Below are positions 18,063-29,855 of a DNA stretch of 64,000 nt, piece by piece. Each line of letters starts with the position of its first letter. The first letter of the stretch is position 1. Made by a program: the position numbers and the translations under genes. The notes under the pieces were generated by a model. The model worked only from the letters and a program-made list of their open reading frames with translations. It was not told the origin of the DNA and ran no database searches. The DNA comes from Mastigamoeba balamuthi (taxonomy: Eukaryota > Evosea > Mastigamoebida > Mastigamoebidae): the NCBI GenBank assembly GCA_902651635.1, contig CACRSC010001917.1, positions 1,071,659 through 1,135,658 on the forward strand, in the 5' to 3' direction.

Positions 18063-21000
18063 TCAGTACATTGCCTCAACTCCGAAGTTCTTCACGTGCT
18101 CCTGCTGGTCCTTCTCCACCTGCCTCCTCTTGACCGCCGCAGTCTTGAGGCTGCCCGAGAGCAGCGTGTCCTTGGTCATGGAGAGCGCCTTGAACAGCGC
18201 CTTGGCCGTGGCGTCGCCCGACGCCGTCCTCGTGCTCTCGCGGGCCAGCAGCAGCTGCGACTCGAGCGGCTGCACGCCCTCGCGCATGAAGCTGTAGTAC
18301 TCCTCCATCTGCACGTCCGTCTTGGCCGCCCTCTTGAGCGTCGTCCCCGTGTTGCGTAGCAGCTCGAGGGCCGTGTTCCACTCGTGCTTGGTCGCGAGCC
18401 TCGACGCCGCGTGCAGCGCGTAGAGCCCGACGATCGCGACGTTGACGCTCTCCTCGGCGGCCGAGCGCGCGCGGGTGGCCTGCCACTGCTCGGTGATGAC
18501 GCGCATGCACTTCATGCCGTTGGGCCTCGTGTACGAGACCTGCACCTGGAAGGGCACGGTCTTGGGCATGCCCTCGAGCTGCTCCTTGGACAGCCCCGGC
18601 CGCACGCGGCACAGTATGGGCAGGTCCATCTGCGCGAGCGCGTTTCCCACCATGACGCCCGGGAGAGGCCCCACGGGCCCGCGGGCGCTCTTGGAGGCCT
18701 CGGGGGCCTTGGGCACCGCAGCGGCGGCGGCCTCGGCCGGGGCCTCGTCGGCGAGGGCGGCCTTGGCGGCGTCCGAGCGCAGCTGCTTGCGCAGCTCCTC
18801 CATCTGCGCCTTGGCGGCCTTGGCGGCCTCGTAGTCCTCCTTGGCGATGGCGGCGTCCTTGTCCTTCTCCGCGGCCGCCAGCCTCTCGCAGACGGCCAGG
18901 TCCTCCTTGATCGCCTTGGCCTTGTCGAAGTCCTCGTCGGACACGGCGGCCGCCTTGGCCCGCTCGAGGGCCGACGCGAGCTTCTGCGTCGGGGAGAGGG
19001 CGGCGGCCGCTGCCTTCTCGCGGCGCGTGGCGCTGGCGGCAGAGCCCGCGGCGCCCGAGCGCGAGGTCACGCGGACCTCCTGGTCGACGGCCTCGACCAG
19101 CGGGTGCAGGACCAGCGCCACGCGGACGTCGGTGGCGATGACGGGGTTCTGGTGTATCGCGCGGATCTGGCGGACGAGCTCGAGCGGGTTGACGATCGTG
19201 ACGGTGCCGTGCGTGGCGCTGGCGCAGCGGCCCAGCACGTCGAGGGCCACGTCGCAGCGGGTCGAGTCGACGGCCTGCCCGTGCCCCGAGTCCTGGTTCT
19301 CGAGCCCGACGATGCTGATGGTCGTGTTGCCCTCGAGCGCCTTCTCGCCGATGCGCTGGTAGAACTGCGCCGCCTCCTCGCGCTGCGCCCTCGTGTCGGC
19401 CTCGAGCGCCCCGAGCCCCGTGTTGCTCAGCCCGTCGGTCAGGATCACGATCTCCGAGCGCGAGTTGGCCGCGGCGCAGGCGGCGACGGCGATGACGAGG
19501 GCGGGCCCCAGCGCGGTGGCCCCTCCCTCCTCAAGGGCCACGACGCGCTTCGAGAGGGCGTCGCGCGTGCGCGAGATGGGCAGCGCGGTCGCCTGGCCGC
19601 CCGTCATCGTCGCGCCGTGCGACCAGAGGTCCTCGTAGTTGTGCAGCCTGTCGCCCGCGACGACCTCCTCGTCGCGCGAGACGCCGTCGCCGATGACGGT
19701 GACCTCGTTGCTGAACGTCAGCAGGAGGACCTTCTTCTCGGGCTGCGTGCGCTGCAGGCGCTCGAGGTGCGCGTCGACGGCGGCCTTGACGCACTGCAGC
19801 CTGCTGACGTGCGAGCCGTCCTTGTCGCCGCCGCCCCCCGTGCGGGCCCGCGTCCACTCGGCCTGGATCTGCGGCACCTCCGTCGTCACGCACATCGAGC
19901 CGCTGATGTCGATGCAGAACACCATCAGGCTGTTGCTCTCCCCGCTCGTCGCCGGCGCCGGCGCGATCATGTAGTCGTACGCAGCGGTCGCGGGGACCTC
20001 GTCGGCCCCCGACTCGTTGCGCTCGCCGCACATCTCGCACCGCCACGAGCCGTCCCCGCTGCCCGCGGCGCCGCCCCTCTGCGTCAGCGCGGCCCCGCAC
20101 GCCGCGCACAGCACGGGGTCACCCGTCAGCAGCGGCGCCGCGCTGGCCAGCGACCCGAGGTCGACGAGGACCACGTTTGTCGACGCCACGGGCACGAGCC
20201 GCGTCTTCCTCTTGCCCTTGGCCCTCTCTGCCTTGGGCCTCTCCTTGTCGTCCCTGGCCCTGTCCTTGCCCCCGAACAGCCGCGACAGGAGCCCGCTCTT
20301 GCGCGACGCGGGCGGCGCGGCACGGGCCTCGCGGGTCCCGCGGGCGACGCGGACGGCGGTGAAGAAGGCCTGCTCGACGTTGGAGCCCGTCTTGGCGCTG
20401 GTCTCGACAAAGGGGCAGCCCCACGTGCGCGCGAGCTCCGAGCCCTCGTAGTTGGAGACGGCGCGGCCGTCGTCGAGGTCCGTCTTGTTGCCGACGAGGA
20501 CGATGGGCACGCGGTCCGAGTCGCGCACGCGCATCAGCTGCTCGCGCATCATCGGGACCGCCTCGAACGACGACCTGGACGTGACGCTGTAGACGAGGAT
20601 GTACGTGTCGCCGACCCTCATGTACTGGTCCCGCATGGCGCTGTACTCTGCGCGGGGGGGGGGGGTGTCAGATCGGCCCCCAGAGCCTCAGTGCTGGCTC
20701 GCACCCTCCTGCCCTGCCGTGTCCAGGATGTCGAGAAGGCACGTCTCGTCGTCGACCACCATCTGCTTCCGCTGTTGTGTCCCGGCCCAGTGTGGGTTGG
20801 CCGCGGTGGGTGGATTATGGGAGGCATCTGAGAGGGGGGGGGGGCGCACATAGCTGTCCTCGATCGTAGGATCGTACGCGCACACAAAGAGGTTCTGGAC
20901 CAGGCGGATCGTCAGGGCCGACTTGCCCACGCCACCGTCGCCCATCAGCACCACGCGGTACTCGCTGCACAGCCCCACCCTGCGTGACGACGCAGAGGGC

Positions 21001-21186
21001 GCCGCAGCCCCTGCGACCTGTGGCCGCGGGTCCAGCCCGTCAGAGCAACGGCCACTACGGGTTTCACCGAGAAAACCGGGGGACCGGTGAGATCCGTACC
21101 GGGACGACGACGGGCTCCTCCTCCTCGACCTCCTCCATCTCGGGCTCGCCGTGCGACACGTGGAAAAATTGGCTGCCGAACTCCAT
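18063..21186 (-). CDS. Ras-type GTPase fused to zinc-finger/vWA protein
   Basis: Exons 21100-21186, 20850-21017, 20705-20771 and 18063-20647 give 968 residues. After a short acidic leader comes a complete Ras domain: [10 protein letters not shown] (P-loop), YDPTIEDSY (switch I), DTAGQEEYSAMR, NKTDLD and ETSAK. A basic linker with [13 protein letters not shown] leads to a Cys4 finger (CAAC...CEMC), a vWA domain with [14 protein letters not shown] and TDG, then a beta domain and an Ala/Lys coiled coil near residues 640-740. No CAAX box, so membrane attachment is not by prenylation. Dictyostelium cpRas proteins combine Ras and vWA similarly, but here the Ras order is not permuted. Likely a signalling scaffold. 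Confidence 0.85.
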
Positions 21187-21451
21187 GGTGTGTGCCCTGG
21201 CTGTGTGCCAACTGTTAAGGGAATGAGGAACGATCGGCGGGTCCCGGATTTTTACCGTCGTCTGATGAGAAATCGGCGTTCACTTAACGGCGGGGTTGTA
21301 CGAAGACGATATGAACGATTGGAAGGGTAGGGCGGGGAACACAACACGCAGAGACGCGGAGTAGAGCGAACGAGAGATCTCTTTGGTTCGTTTACTGTTA
21401 CAGACGTATTGAGTAGTACCAGAGGCCCCAGACCTAGCTAAGACTCTGTGC

Positions 21452-23181
21452 TCAAGGGGAGGAGGCCGAGGTATATCTCCCGCGAAGGCAGTCGGCGATG
21501 GCGGGCACGAGGTCGAACACCTCCTGAATGTTGTCGATCATGCACGTGACAATCTCGTTGGCGAACTTGACGTTTGTCGTGAAGTGCATGAACTCGAGCG
21601 GACTGAGCGACCGCGGGTCCGGCAGGTGCCTGGGCCTGATCAGCACCGGCCCGAACGTGTAGCCCAGCGCCCGCGAGTCGCTGCCTGTCAGCGCCTTGTT
21701 GCCCGCGATCTCCTCGAGCAGCAGGAGCAGCTTGTACAGCACCACGGCGTTCTCGACGGGCGACTTGCGTACGACCTCGGCGATGCACAGCAGGGCGCCC
21801 TTGTAGCCCATGCCCATGCGCGAGATGGCCATCAGCGTGTCGTAGAAGGCGTAGGGGATGACGGGGTCGCGGGTGAGCAGGTGCCGCTTGAGGCACATGG
21901 CCGCCGTCGAGCACGAGTAGTCCGAGGGGTCCAGCTGCTTGGGCCCCCTGCGGACCTCGTCCCACATCGCGTCCAGCTCCTCTGGGAACAGACCGTTCCG
22001 GAAGATGTCGGTCTCGTAGGTCCCCTTGGCAGCGATCTGTCGCCGTGTGTGAGGCCCGTCCGAATCACCAGTTCAATTGTATTCTGTGCGCACATATCCG
22101 ATGATGTTGTCGGTCAGCTCCCACTCTCGGCCGACCGCGGGGAGCGTGCCGGGCGCTGAGGACGGCGGGGTCGGGGACGGAGACTGGGGAGGCTTGGGAA
22201 TGACGGGGGACTGCATGATGATCGGGGACTCGACCCTGGGGGGCATGGAGCCGCTGCGCGTGAGCGACGTCCTGTCCCCCCTGTTACTGCCCAGGACGCC
22301 TGTCCTGCTCTCGCGGATGGTCTTGTAGCCCTCGCGGACCGCGGGCTGCTGGTCGTCCTGCCGCTGCCGGGGCCTCGGGGACAGCGCGTGCTTGATGCTC
22401 TGGGAGACCCTGTGGCTCGCCCTGAGTGGGCTGCGGGCAGGGCTCCGCGTGGCGGGAGAACCGGGAGCGGAGCCCTCGCCCGAGTAGATGGCCCTCTCGC
22501 GCTCGGCGTCAAAGTCGAACCCTGCGCGCGCCTGGAATGTCTGCGCGTAGTGCGGCCTGCAGTACGCCCTGCGGTTGACGACGCAGAACTCGCCGTCCCG
22601 CAGCGGGCAGCGGCACTGCGTGCAGACAAAGCACTGCGGGTGGAATGCTGCAGGTGCAAGGGCGTTAGGGAAAGTGTACAAATTTAGTTGTGCTCCCCCC
22701 CTCCCCCCACGGGGCGCTTGTTACCAATGCCCCCGGCCTCGATCCTGAACTGCGGGTCCTGCGAGAGCACCAGCTTCGAGCACCCGCCGCACACGTCCCT
22801 GGACGCCAGCGAGGCCCGCGGCGGCCGCGAGAGCTCCTCCCTGCGCGGCAGCCGCGTGTCGGGGATGTCCTCGCGGATCAGAGTGATGACGACCCCGTCG
22901 TGGGTCCCGCGCAGCAGCAGACCACCGCCCTCGTACGCCACCGCCCCACGGCGGCGCGCGGCCACCAGGGCCCCGCTTATCGCGTCGAACTGGGCCCCGA
23001 CGCGCGTGTGCAGCTCGCCGAACGTGATGCGGCCATCGTCAGGCGCCTCCCTGCGGATCGCTCGCAGCAGCCTGCGGATCTCCGAGTCGACCCAGCGCAG
23101 GGCGGCGACGCGGCGCTGGTAGTCCTCCTCGCGGGCGCCCGCGTCTTTGCAGGGCGTACCGGGGCGCGCGGCAGCGTACAT
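21452..23181 (-). CDS. Costars-LIM-RhoGAP protein
   Basis: Exons 22725-23181, 22094-22647 and 21452-22036 give 531 residues. Residues about 25-105 match the Costars/ABRACL actin-regulator fold (ITFGELHTRVG, GALVAARRRGAVAYEG, THDGVVITLI). A LIM domain follows, split by intron 1 (CGGC...FHPQCFVCTQCRCPL...YCRPHY). After a Pro/Ser-rich linker, residues about 340-525 form a RhoGAP domain (GTYETDIFRNGLF, LKRHLLTRDPVIPYAFY, VLYKLLLLLEEIAGN, LGYTFGPVLIRP). The catalytic Arg finger is not obvious in the usual GxxxRxSG context (here ETDIFRNG), so activity should be tested. Probably couples Rho-family inactivation to actin. Confidence 0.85.
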
Positions 23182-23639
23182 GGCGGCGCTGAGGGAAGCC
23201 AGTGTCGAGAGACGGTTTTAAAAGGTGCAGCCCGAAAACGCAAACCTGCGGCATTTTTCCCGGCGGTTAAGAAAGCCTGAGCGGTGTTATGTGAACGCGA
23301 GATGCCAGACCCACGGGTCTCGGCGGGTGCGCAACGAGTCGGTGGTTGGGAGACGCAGCGGGGAATACGGAAAGGCGGAATCAGGGCGGTGCGGGGCTGA
23401 GACGTGCACGTGTGGCTCGTTTTGGCCAAGGGGTGGCGGCAAAAATTGTCCGTGGCAGTTGAGGTAAACTGTACCAACCCGTTCTCCTGCGGAAAACCGT
23501 TACGAAAGGCGGTTGACACAGGAGCACCCAACCGCCTCGAGGTGAGCGCCTGGCAGCGGATTCTGTGCTGTGCTCACGCCCTTTTGAGTCCGAAAAGCCA
23601 CAAGGTTGCGAAGCTCGCTTTGCCTTTGTTGTTGCGTGT

Positions 23640-26028
23640 TTAATCAAAGATGACGTAGAGCGCGACGGTGGCGAGCAGGTGGACGCCGGTGAGGACCAGC
23701 AGCAGCGACTTGAAGGAGAGCGGCTTGAAAGGGGCGCGCTGCTGCAGCTGTGCTGGACCCTCGCCGAGCAGCCCCTGCTTGTCCGTCTCGCCCGCCGCCG
23801 CGACGTCCAGCTCCGCCCTGCGCTCGGCGGGCTCCTCCCTGCCGGGCGCCGTGGGCTCCGGGGTGTCGGGCGCGGCCTCCATGCCGAGCTTGTCGGGTAT
23901 GCTGTTCCGCGACCAGAACGTCAGGCCCACGACGCTGAACGGCTTGCGCTCGACGAGGCCGCAGACGACCATCACGGCGGTGCAGAGCACGAAGAGCGAC
24001 CCGCCAAAGTAGAGGTAGTTCCACGAGGTCACGGGCGACTTGACCCCGGTGTGGTCGAAGGCTACCTCGAGCACGAGGCGCACCATGCCGATGACCAGGC
24101 CCACCGCGAGCGTCACGACCGCGGAGATCTGCCCGCACCTGTTCCAGAACATGCCCACCACGAAGACCGCCGTGATGGGGGGCGCCAAGTAGTTGCTCAC
24201 CGCCTGAATGTCTGCGGGGGAGGGCACGTGAGACACGCGAGACACGTGGGCACGCGCTGGGGGTGGACGGCAGCGCACAGACAAAGAGCTGGTCGGAGCT
24301 GGAGCCCACGATGGGGAGCCAGGCGACGCTGAGGAGGATCACGGTGGCCGTGGCGATGCGGCCGACGATGACGAGCTCGCGCTGCGAGGCGCCCGTGCGC
24401 CAGTGCCTCCAGAGGTTCATCGTGAACAGCGTGCTGCAGCTGTTGAACACGCTGGCCAGGCTGCTCATCAGCGCCGCGAGCATCGCCGAGAGCAGCAGCC
24501 CGCGCAGGCCCCTGGGGAGCACCCGCATGACGAGCACCGGGTACGCCCTGTCGACCTGCTTGCCGAACTCTGTTGGCGGAGCCCCCACATCCGTTAGTCC
24601 GGGAAGAGCGACGCCGAGGCACGGAGGAGGGGCGCCTACCGTCCTTGTAGAGGGCGTAGCTGATGATGCCGGGGAAGGAGATGAGGAAGGGGACGGCGAT
24701 CTTGAGGAAGGCGGCGAAGGTGGTGCCCGCGCGGCCCTGCGTGATGTTGCGGGCGCTGAGGACGCGCTGGACGATGACCTGGTCGGCACACCAGTACCAG
24801 AGGCTGCCCGCGAAGATGCAGATGGTCATGCCGGGCCACGGGTAGTCGGGGTCGCTCGCGGGCTGCAGCATCTTGAAGTACGTTTTGGGCACGTCGTAGT
24901 TGGACATGAGCCCCGTGATGCCCCCGACCTTGACAAACGAGATCACCATCACGCCAAACGCGCCTACAAGGGAGAGAGGAGGAGGGGAAGAGGAACTCAG
25001 TGTGCACACTCGGATGGTGCAGAGGACGGTTGGGGGGCACCTGCGAGGAAGGTGACTGTCTGGTAGACCTCAGTCCACATGACGGCTGCCAGGCCGCCGA
25101 CGACAGTGTAGGCCCCGGTGCCCAGGATCAGCACGAGGGCCGACAGGTAGATGTTGAGCCCCACCATCTCCTTCCTGCCCCGCCCACCCTCAGCGTGTGA
25201 GCCCGATGCTGGAGCCGGGGAGAGACAGGCATAGAAAGAGACAAAGACAGAGACAGAGACAGAGACAGAGACAGAGACAGAGACAGAGACAGAGGCAGAG
25301 ACAGAGACAGAGGCAGAGACAGAGACAGAGGCAGAGGCAGAGGCAGAGGCAGAGGCAGAGGCAGAGACAGAGGCAGTGGCAGAGGCAGAGGCAGAGGCAG
25401 AGGCAGGCATAGAAAGAGAGAGACAACGACAGAGACAGAGACACTAGAGACAGGGACAAAGACAGAGCAGCTGGGAGAGGGATGGGGGGCCACACACAGG
25501 ATGACGCCGCCGGCGTAGAGGGCGACAGAGGTCTTGGTGAGGACGGCGACAAAGAGCGAGAGGCACGTGAGGTACAGGCGGACGTTGGGCGACGAGAACC
25601 TGCGCTCAGCCCACTCGGGCGTCGTCGCCACCCGCGACGCGATGTACACGGGCGCGAAGAACCACCCCAGCGCCAGCACCAGCGGGCCCCCCGACAGCCA
25701 CTCGAACCCCGCGGCCGCCAGCCCGCTCTTGGCCCCGCTGCCCGCCAGCCCCACAACGTGCTCCGCCCCGACATTCGACGAGAACACGCTCGCTGCGGGG
25801 TCCCGCAGTACGTGCGCGTCGCTTGAGATCCGGTGACGTGGTATTGCGTGGCACGGATTTTTAAAATGCAGACGCACCGCCGATGGCGAGCCAGGGCATG
25901 CCGCGGCCGGCCAGGAAGAAGGACTCGGCCGAGGTGCCGCGCCTGCGCGAGGCCACGACGACGATGGCGACCAGGACGGCGAAGTAGACGCCCACCGCGA
26001 CGTAGTCCCACACTCCCAGCGCCTCCAT
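23640..26028 (-). CDS. SLC5/SGLT-type sodium-solute symporter
   Basis: Six exons: 25878-26028, 25498-25792, 25041-25174, 24640-24963, 24279-24569 and 23640-24211, giving 588 residues. Family signatures are strong: FFLAGRGMPWLAIGASVFSS, NVGAEHVVGLAGSGAKSG, GFEW, and LAALMSSLASVFNSCSTLFT with the sodium-site serines. About 13-14 membrane helices, normal SGLT length. The substrate (sugar or other small solute) cannot be read from the sequence. Intron 2 contains a long GACAGA hexamer tract. The start shares a 161-base divergent region with the gene at 26190. Confidence 0.92.
25221..25470 (+). repeat. GACAGA/GGCAGA hexanucleotide microsatellite in an intron
   Basis: About 250 bases of AGAGAC and AGAGGC units lie inside intron 2 of the SGLT-like gene. 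On the sense strand it is a pure polypyrimidine tract (GTCTCT, GCCTCT) ending about 50 bases before the 3' splice site. Confidence 0.95.
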
Positions 26029-26189
26029 GGACGGACGGCCACCACCACCAGGGGCGAAGAAGACGGGGGCAGCTGAGCGCTTGCTGAGGCAAAAGGAAAT
26101 ATCACACAGCGCGAATCTCAGATATCCCGCGATTCGACCCGCAGATCGGGAATATCGAAGAGGTCTTGTGGCGTTGCTTTTATGAGCTC

Positions 26190-27025
26190 ATGCAGCAGAC
26201 CGACTCTCCCGCCAAGGCAGGTGCGATAGCCATCTGCAGCGCCATGCATCCGCGCCTCGGCGAGTGCTCGCCCGCGCGGGACGTCGGCCCGTTCGTGCTC
26301 GAGTCCATCTGGCGCTCGGCGTTCCCGACGCGCCTCGTCTTCGACCCGCTGCTCTCTGCAGCCAGCGTCTCTGCCGACGGTTCCACCGCCTCTCTGCGCC
26401 CCGCGAGCGGTGCTTTTGCCGAGCAGGTGCGGGGGCGCCACGTCCCCAACGCCCGCGCGCTGACGCGGGCTCTCCGCAGTGGGCCGTGTGCTCGCGGGCG
26501 TTCCGCAACACGGACATTGCCGTGTGGGACGTACTCGTCCGTAACCCCACGCCCTACGTGGCGGCCGTCGGCGTCGCCGGAGAGGACTTCCGCGCCCTGG
26601 ACCAGTTCACCCCGTGCCCGTGCTGGTGGGGCGCCCAGTCCGACTCGGTCCGAATCGACGGTGCAGCGCGCGCGGTTCTCTCGGCATTTCAATTGATATT
26701 CACATTTACTTCCTCCCCCCCCACCGCGTTTTTCCACCGTGCAGGAAAACTGCAGGGGGATGTAAGACCCGTGTTTGTAAGCCGGGCGCCGCAGGGGTCC
26801 CTGAGCAGGGTCGGGGCCCGCCTGAGACTCGACAGCAACAAGGGCGAACTCGTCATCGAGTCGCTGACGCAGCACGAGGGGCTGGGCCAGCTGCCCCCGA
26901 CGAAGATCGCCGTGCCCGCGCGAGAACCGCTGCGGCCTGTGGTCTGCGTCATGGGCAAGCAGGAGTACACGATCACACTGCTGTACCACGGCCTCTGCGA
27001 CACCGACTGGGACTGGTCCATCTAG
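26190..27025 (+). CDS. Unknown 232-residue protein, possibly SPRY-like
   Basis: Exons 26190-26426, 26480-26660 and 26745-27025 join in frame (donors GTGCGG and GTGCAG). The start MQQTDSPAKAG is the first ATG of the open frame. The N-terminal third is hydrophilic, the C-terminal two thirds look beta-rich (IAVWDVLVRNPTPYVAAVG, VVCVMGKQEYTITLLYHG), faintly like a B30.2/SPRY sandwich, but I would not assign it. No signal peptide. The following 27026-27637 has no gene that I can support. Confidence 0.7.
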
Positions 27026-27637
27026 GCCTGCTGGGCCGGGCTGGCTGGGCTGGCGTTGGGCGGACGCGTGGCGGTCACCAGCGGGGGCAACTGGTTCACA
27101 GTGTTTTTATGCGCCATTCTGAATTGTTGGTGCGCAAGAGAGACAAGAGAGAACCCCAGAGAGCCCCTGGGCGTGTGTACAGAGAACGTGCACGATCCTT
27201 CACTCACAAATGGCACGATTTCCCCACGATGGTGCATCTTCCCTGCCTTTTTCCGCCACGGCCCCAAATCTGTATCGATGAGGCCGCACGAGACCCTCTG
27301 GCGACAGCGACCTGCGGCGGCGGCCGGGCGGCAACTACGAGATCCGGCGTCGGGCCGTTCCAGCCCACAAATGCCTCCCCCAAATTCGGACCACAATTGC
27401 CAAAAAGTCCGAAAGATGCCTTTTTCGATGCGGTGGTGCGGGCGCCACCGCAGCTAAGTCCCCGCGAAGAACACGCAAGTCGTGCAGGCGCTCTGGAAGC
27501 GGTAGAGACGCGCCGGTGCGGCGTCTCATTTGCCGAATCACAGTATTTCGTGGCAAAGTCCAAAGGTGCACAGGTACCTTTGAACCTGTGGGGCAAAATA
27601 CTGTGCATTTTATTAATTCACTTGCGGAGTGCGAAAT

Positions 27638-29537
27638 ATGCTCTTCGTGGCCCTCGTCCTCGCGCTGCTGTCTGCGGCCGCCCGGGGCGCGCTCTTCGTG
27701 CAGTACTTCTCGGCGGCGGACACCACCATCGGGATGCGCACCGCGGTCGGGGGCACCTGCAAAGACAGTACGGAACCCGCGCCAAGCGCAACTGCACTGC
27801 ACCTCGTGCATACCGCCACACTTGTCTCACCACTGCCTCCCGGCGCGATCCCTGCGCGCAGTGTACGCCACGGAGCGCGTCGCTGCGGACTCGGAGTTCC
27901 TGTTCCGCGAGATGCCCGCGCTCGATGGCTCCTCGGGTGTGTCGCTGATGCCCGCCGTCAACAACGGGTACTACGTTTGCGACGACGGGACCGGTCGACT
28001 GGTTGTCGTGAATCCCGCACTGTCCGCAGCACAGGTTCGTTGCCCCTTTCTGGGGTGCGCATTTGAGCTCAAGACCCGGACACCCGATTCCCCCTGCAGT
28101 GCACGTTCAAGAAGGTCCCGGGGCTGTCGAACCCGTCGCACGTGTCGTTCCAGCAGGGCACCCGGTACATCGGGTACGCCAAGGCCTACGACTACGACTG
28201 CTCGGGCTGGTTCACCGGCAAGAAGGGCTGGACCATCGCGCTCGTCGACAAGCCCACCACAGTGAAGCTTCTCACCCAGGCCACGTGGGTCACCGTCTCG
28301 AACACTGTCTCCGTGACCATCTACGTCCAGGACACGAGCAACTGGCTGTACACATGCAACGGGCGTGCGGTCTTCTCGAGCAAGAGGGCCGACGTCTGGG
28401 ACTTCGTGCCCGCGCTCGACACCAGCGCACCTTCGACGGCCATCAGCCTGCGCTCGCACACGGACACCTCCCTCTACCTGGGCATCGACAACGACGGCGC
28501 GGGGCAGCTGTCCTCTGCGACAGCGGTGCCCGTTAAGACGTGGAACTGCGCCGGCTCTCCGAGCCACTGCACGTGGACTTTCGGCATCTCGATCCGGGCG
28601 GGCGACGTGCACCTGACGCACGTGGCCAGCGGCAGGACCGTGGGCCTGACCAACCTCACGGACTCGCCCTCGTGCGCGGGAGCCGATGGGTACACAGGCG
28701 GCGGAGACCTCTACAAGAGCCTGGCAGCGGACCTGGGTTTCCTGCGCAGCAACTACGCGGCCCCCAACATGCCAGCCGTCATCATAAACAACTCTGCGTC
28801 GGGTTCGTCGTCGAGCTCGCGCGTCCACGTGCCGAGCTGCTCGGACTACACACTGTGCCGCACGTGCACCACCACAGAGCTGTCCTGCGGCTGGTGCGAA
28901 GAGACTCAAGTCTGCACTCGGGGCTCTGCTGGTGTCCCCGTCAACTGCCCGGCGTCCAAGTGGTTCTTCGACTCCTGCGTTGCTGCCACCAAGTGCGCCC
29001 GCGCCCCTCTTTCCCCGTCCGCGTGTCCGTCTCGCGTTCCGCTTCTCACAAGACTCTCCGGAACTGTGCAGGAACGACGATAACGGTGTCTCTCTGGTGG
29101 GTCCGCTGGTGGGAGGCATCGTGGGCGGCGTCGCTGTGCTGTCCGCGGTCGCCGTCATCGCCGTGGTGGTCGCCAGGGCAGTGCACAAGCGCAAGCCCGC
29201 TGTGCTCAACGTCCCCGTCGAGGGCGTGTCGATCGACTTCGTCTCGGCCAACGTGGCCACCTCGGGAGGCTTCTCTGCATCGCCGCTGACGCCCCCCGTG
29301 TACTCGGGGAGCAGCGCGGCGACGTGCCTGGGGATGCAGAGCGGGAGCAGCGGGCCCGTGATGCCTCTGCCCGTGGACATCAACACCACGTTTGACATGA
29401 AGCTCAGCATTCCGCCCATGAGCCCCGGCGGCCTCTCGCTCGAGATGATGTCCCAGGGCGCGCTGCCGCCCTCGTATGCCCAAGTACAGTACGCTATGTC
29501 CAGGTCGTCCTCGAGTGGCACGCCTGGGTCGCAGTAA
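27638..29537 (+). CDS. PSI-domain type I membrane receptor, copy 1
   Basis: Exons 27638-27767, 27862-28034, 28100-28992 and 29072-29537 give 553 residues. Signal peptide 1-18 (MLFVALVLALLSAAARG). A central domain begins KKVPGLSNPSHVSFQQGTRY, similar in pattern to AbfB-type beta-trefoil carbohydrate-binding domains. Next is a PSI domain (CSDYTLCRTCTTTELSCGWC...FFDSC) near residues 330-375, one membrane helix (VGPLVGGIVGGVAVLSAVAV) and a Ser/Pro-rich cytoplasmic tail. An AATAAA lies just after the stop. Looks like a surface adhesion or sugar-sensing receptor; ligand unknown. Confidence 0.85.
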
Positions 29538-29855
29538 TCTCCCCACACGAATAAAGATCCAGTTTATGTACCCCAAGAAATTTCATTCGCCCTGTCCTAT
29601 ACAGGAATGCACAACTGACTGGCGGGGGAAGTGTACCTGCGTCGGCTCGTTTCCTCGGTCGTCACCTACTCGACATTGCTCGCCGCACCGCGTACACGGA
29701 TGCTATGGGCTCTAGTCTCCTGGGGTCGCGAGTGCCGACCCTTACCAGCGCTTTTTCCTGTGCACAGCGTAAAGCCGAGATACTATAAATCATGACGGGG
29801 TGGCTATCTATCTCTGGGCAGAAAACAACACTTTTTTGGGGTCACCTTTACAGTT

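Noticed and set aside
19531-20424. Additional Arg-rich minus-strand frames inside the Ras-vWA gene
   Set aside because: Shadow frames of the GC-rich coding exon.
18384-20831. An 815-codon plus-strand frame opposite the Ras-vWA gene
   Set aside because: It is Arg/Gly/Leu-rich low-complexity sequence created by high GC on the antisense strand; the minus strand has clear domains and splice sites.
25128-26105. Leu/Ser or Cys/Leu repeat proteins over the microsatellite
   Set aside because: They are translations of the intronic GACAGA tract, not genes.
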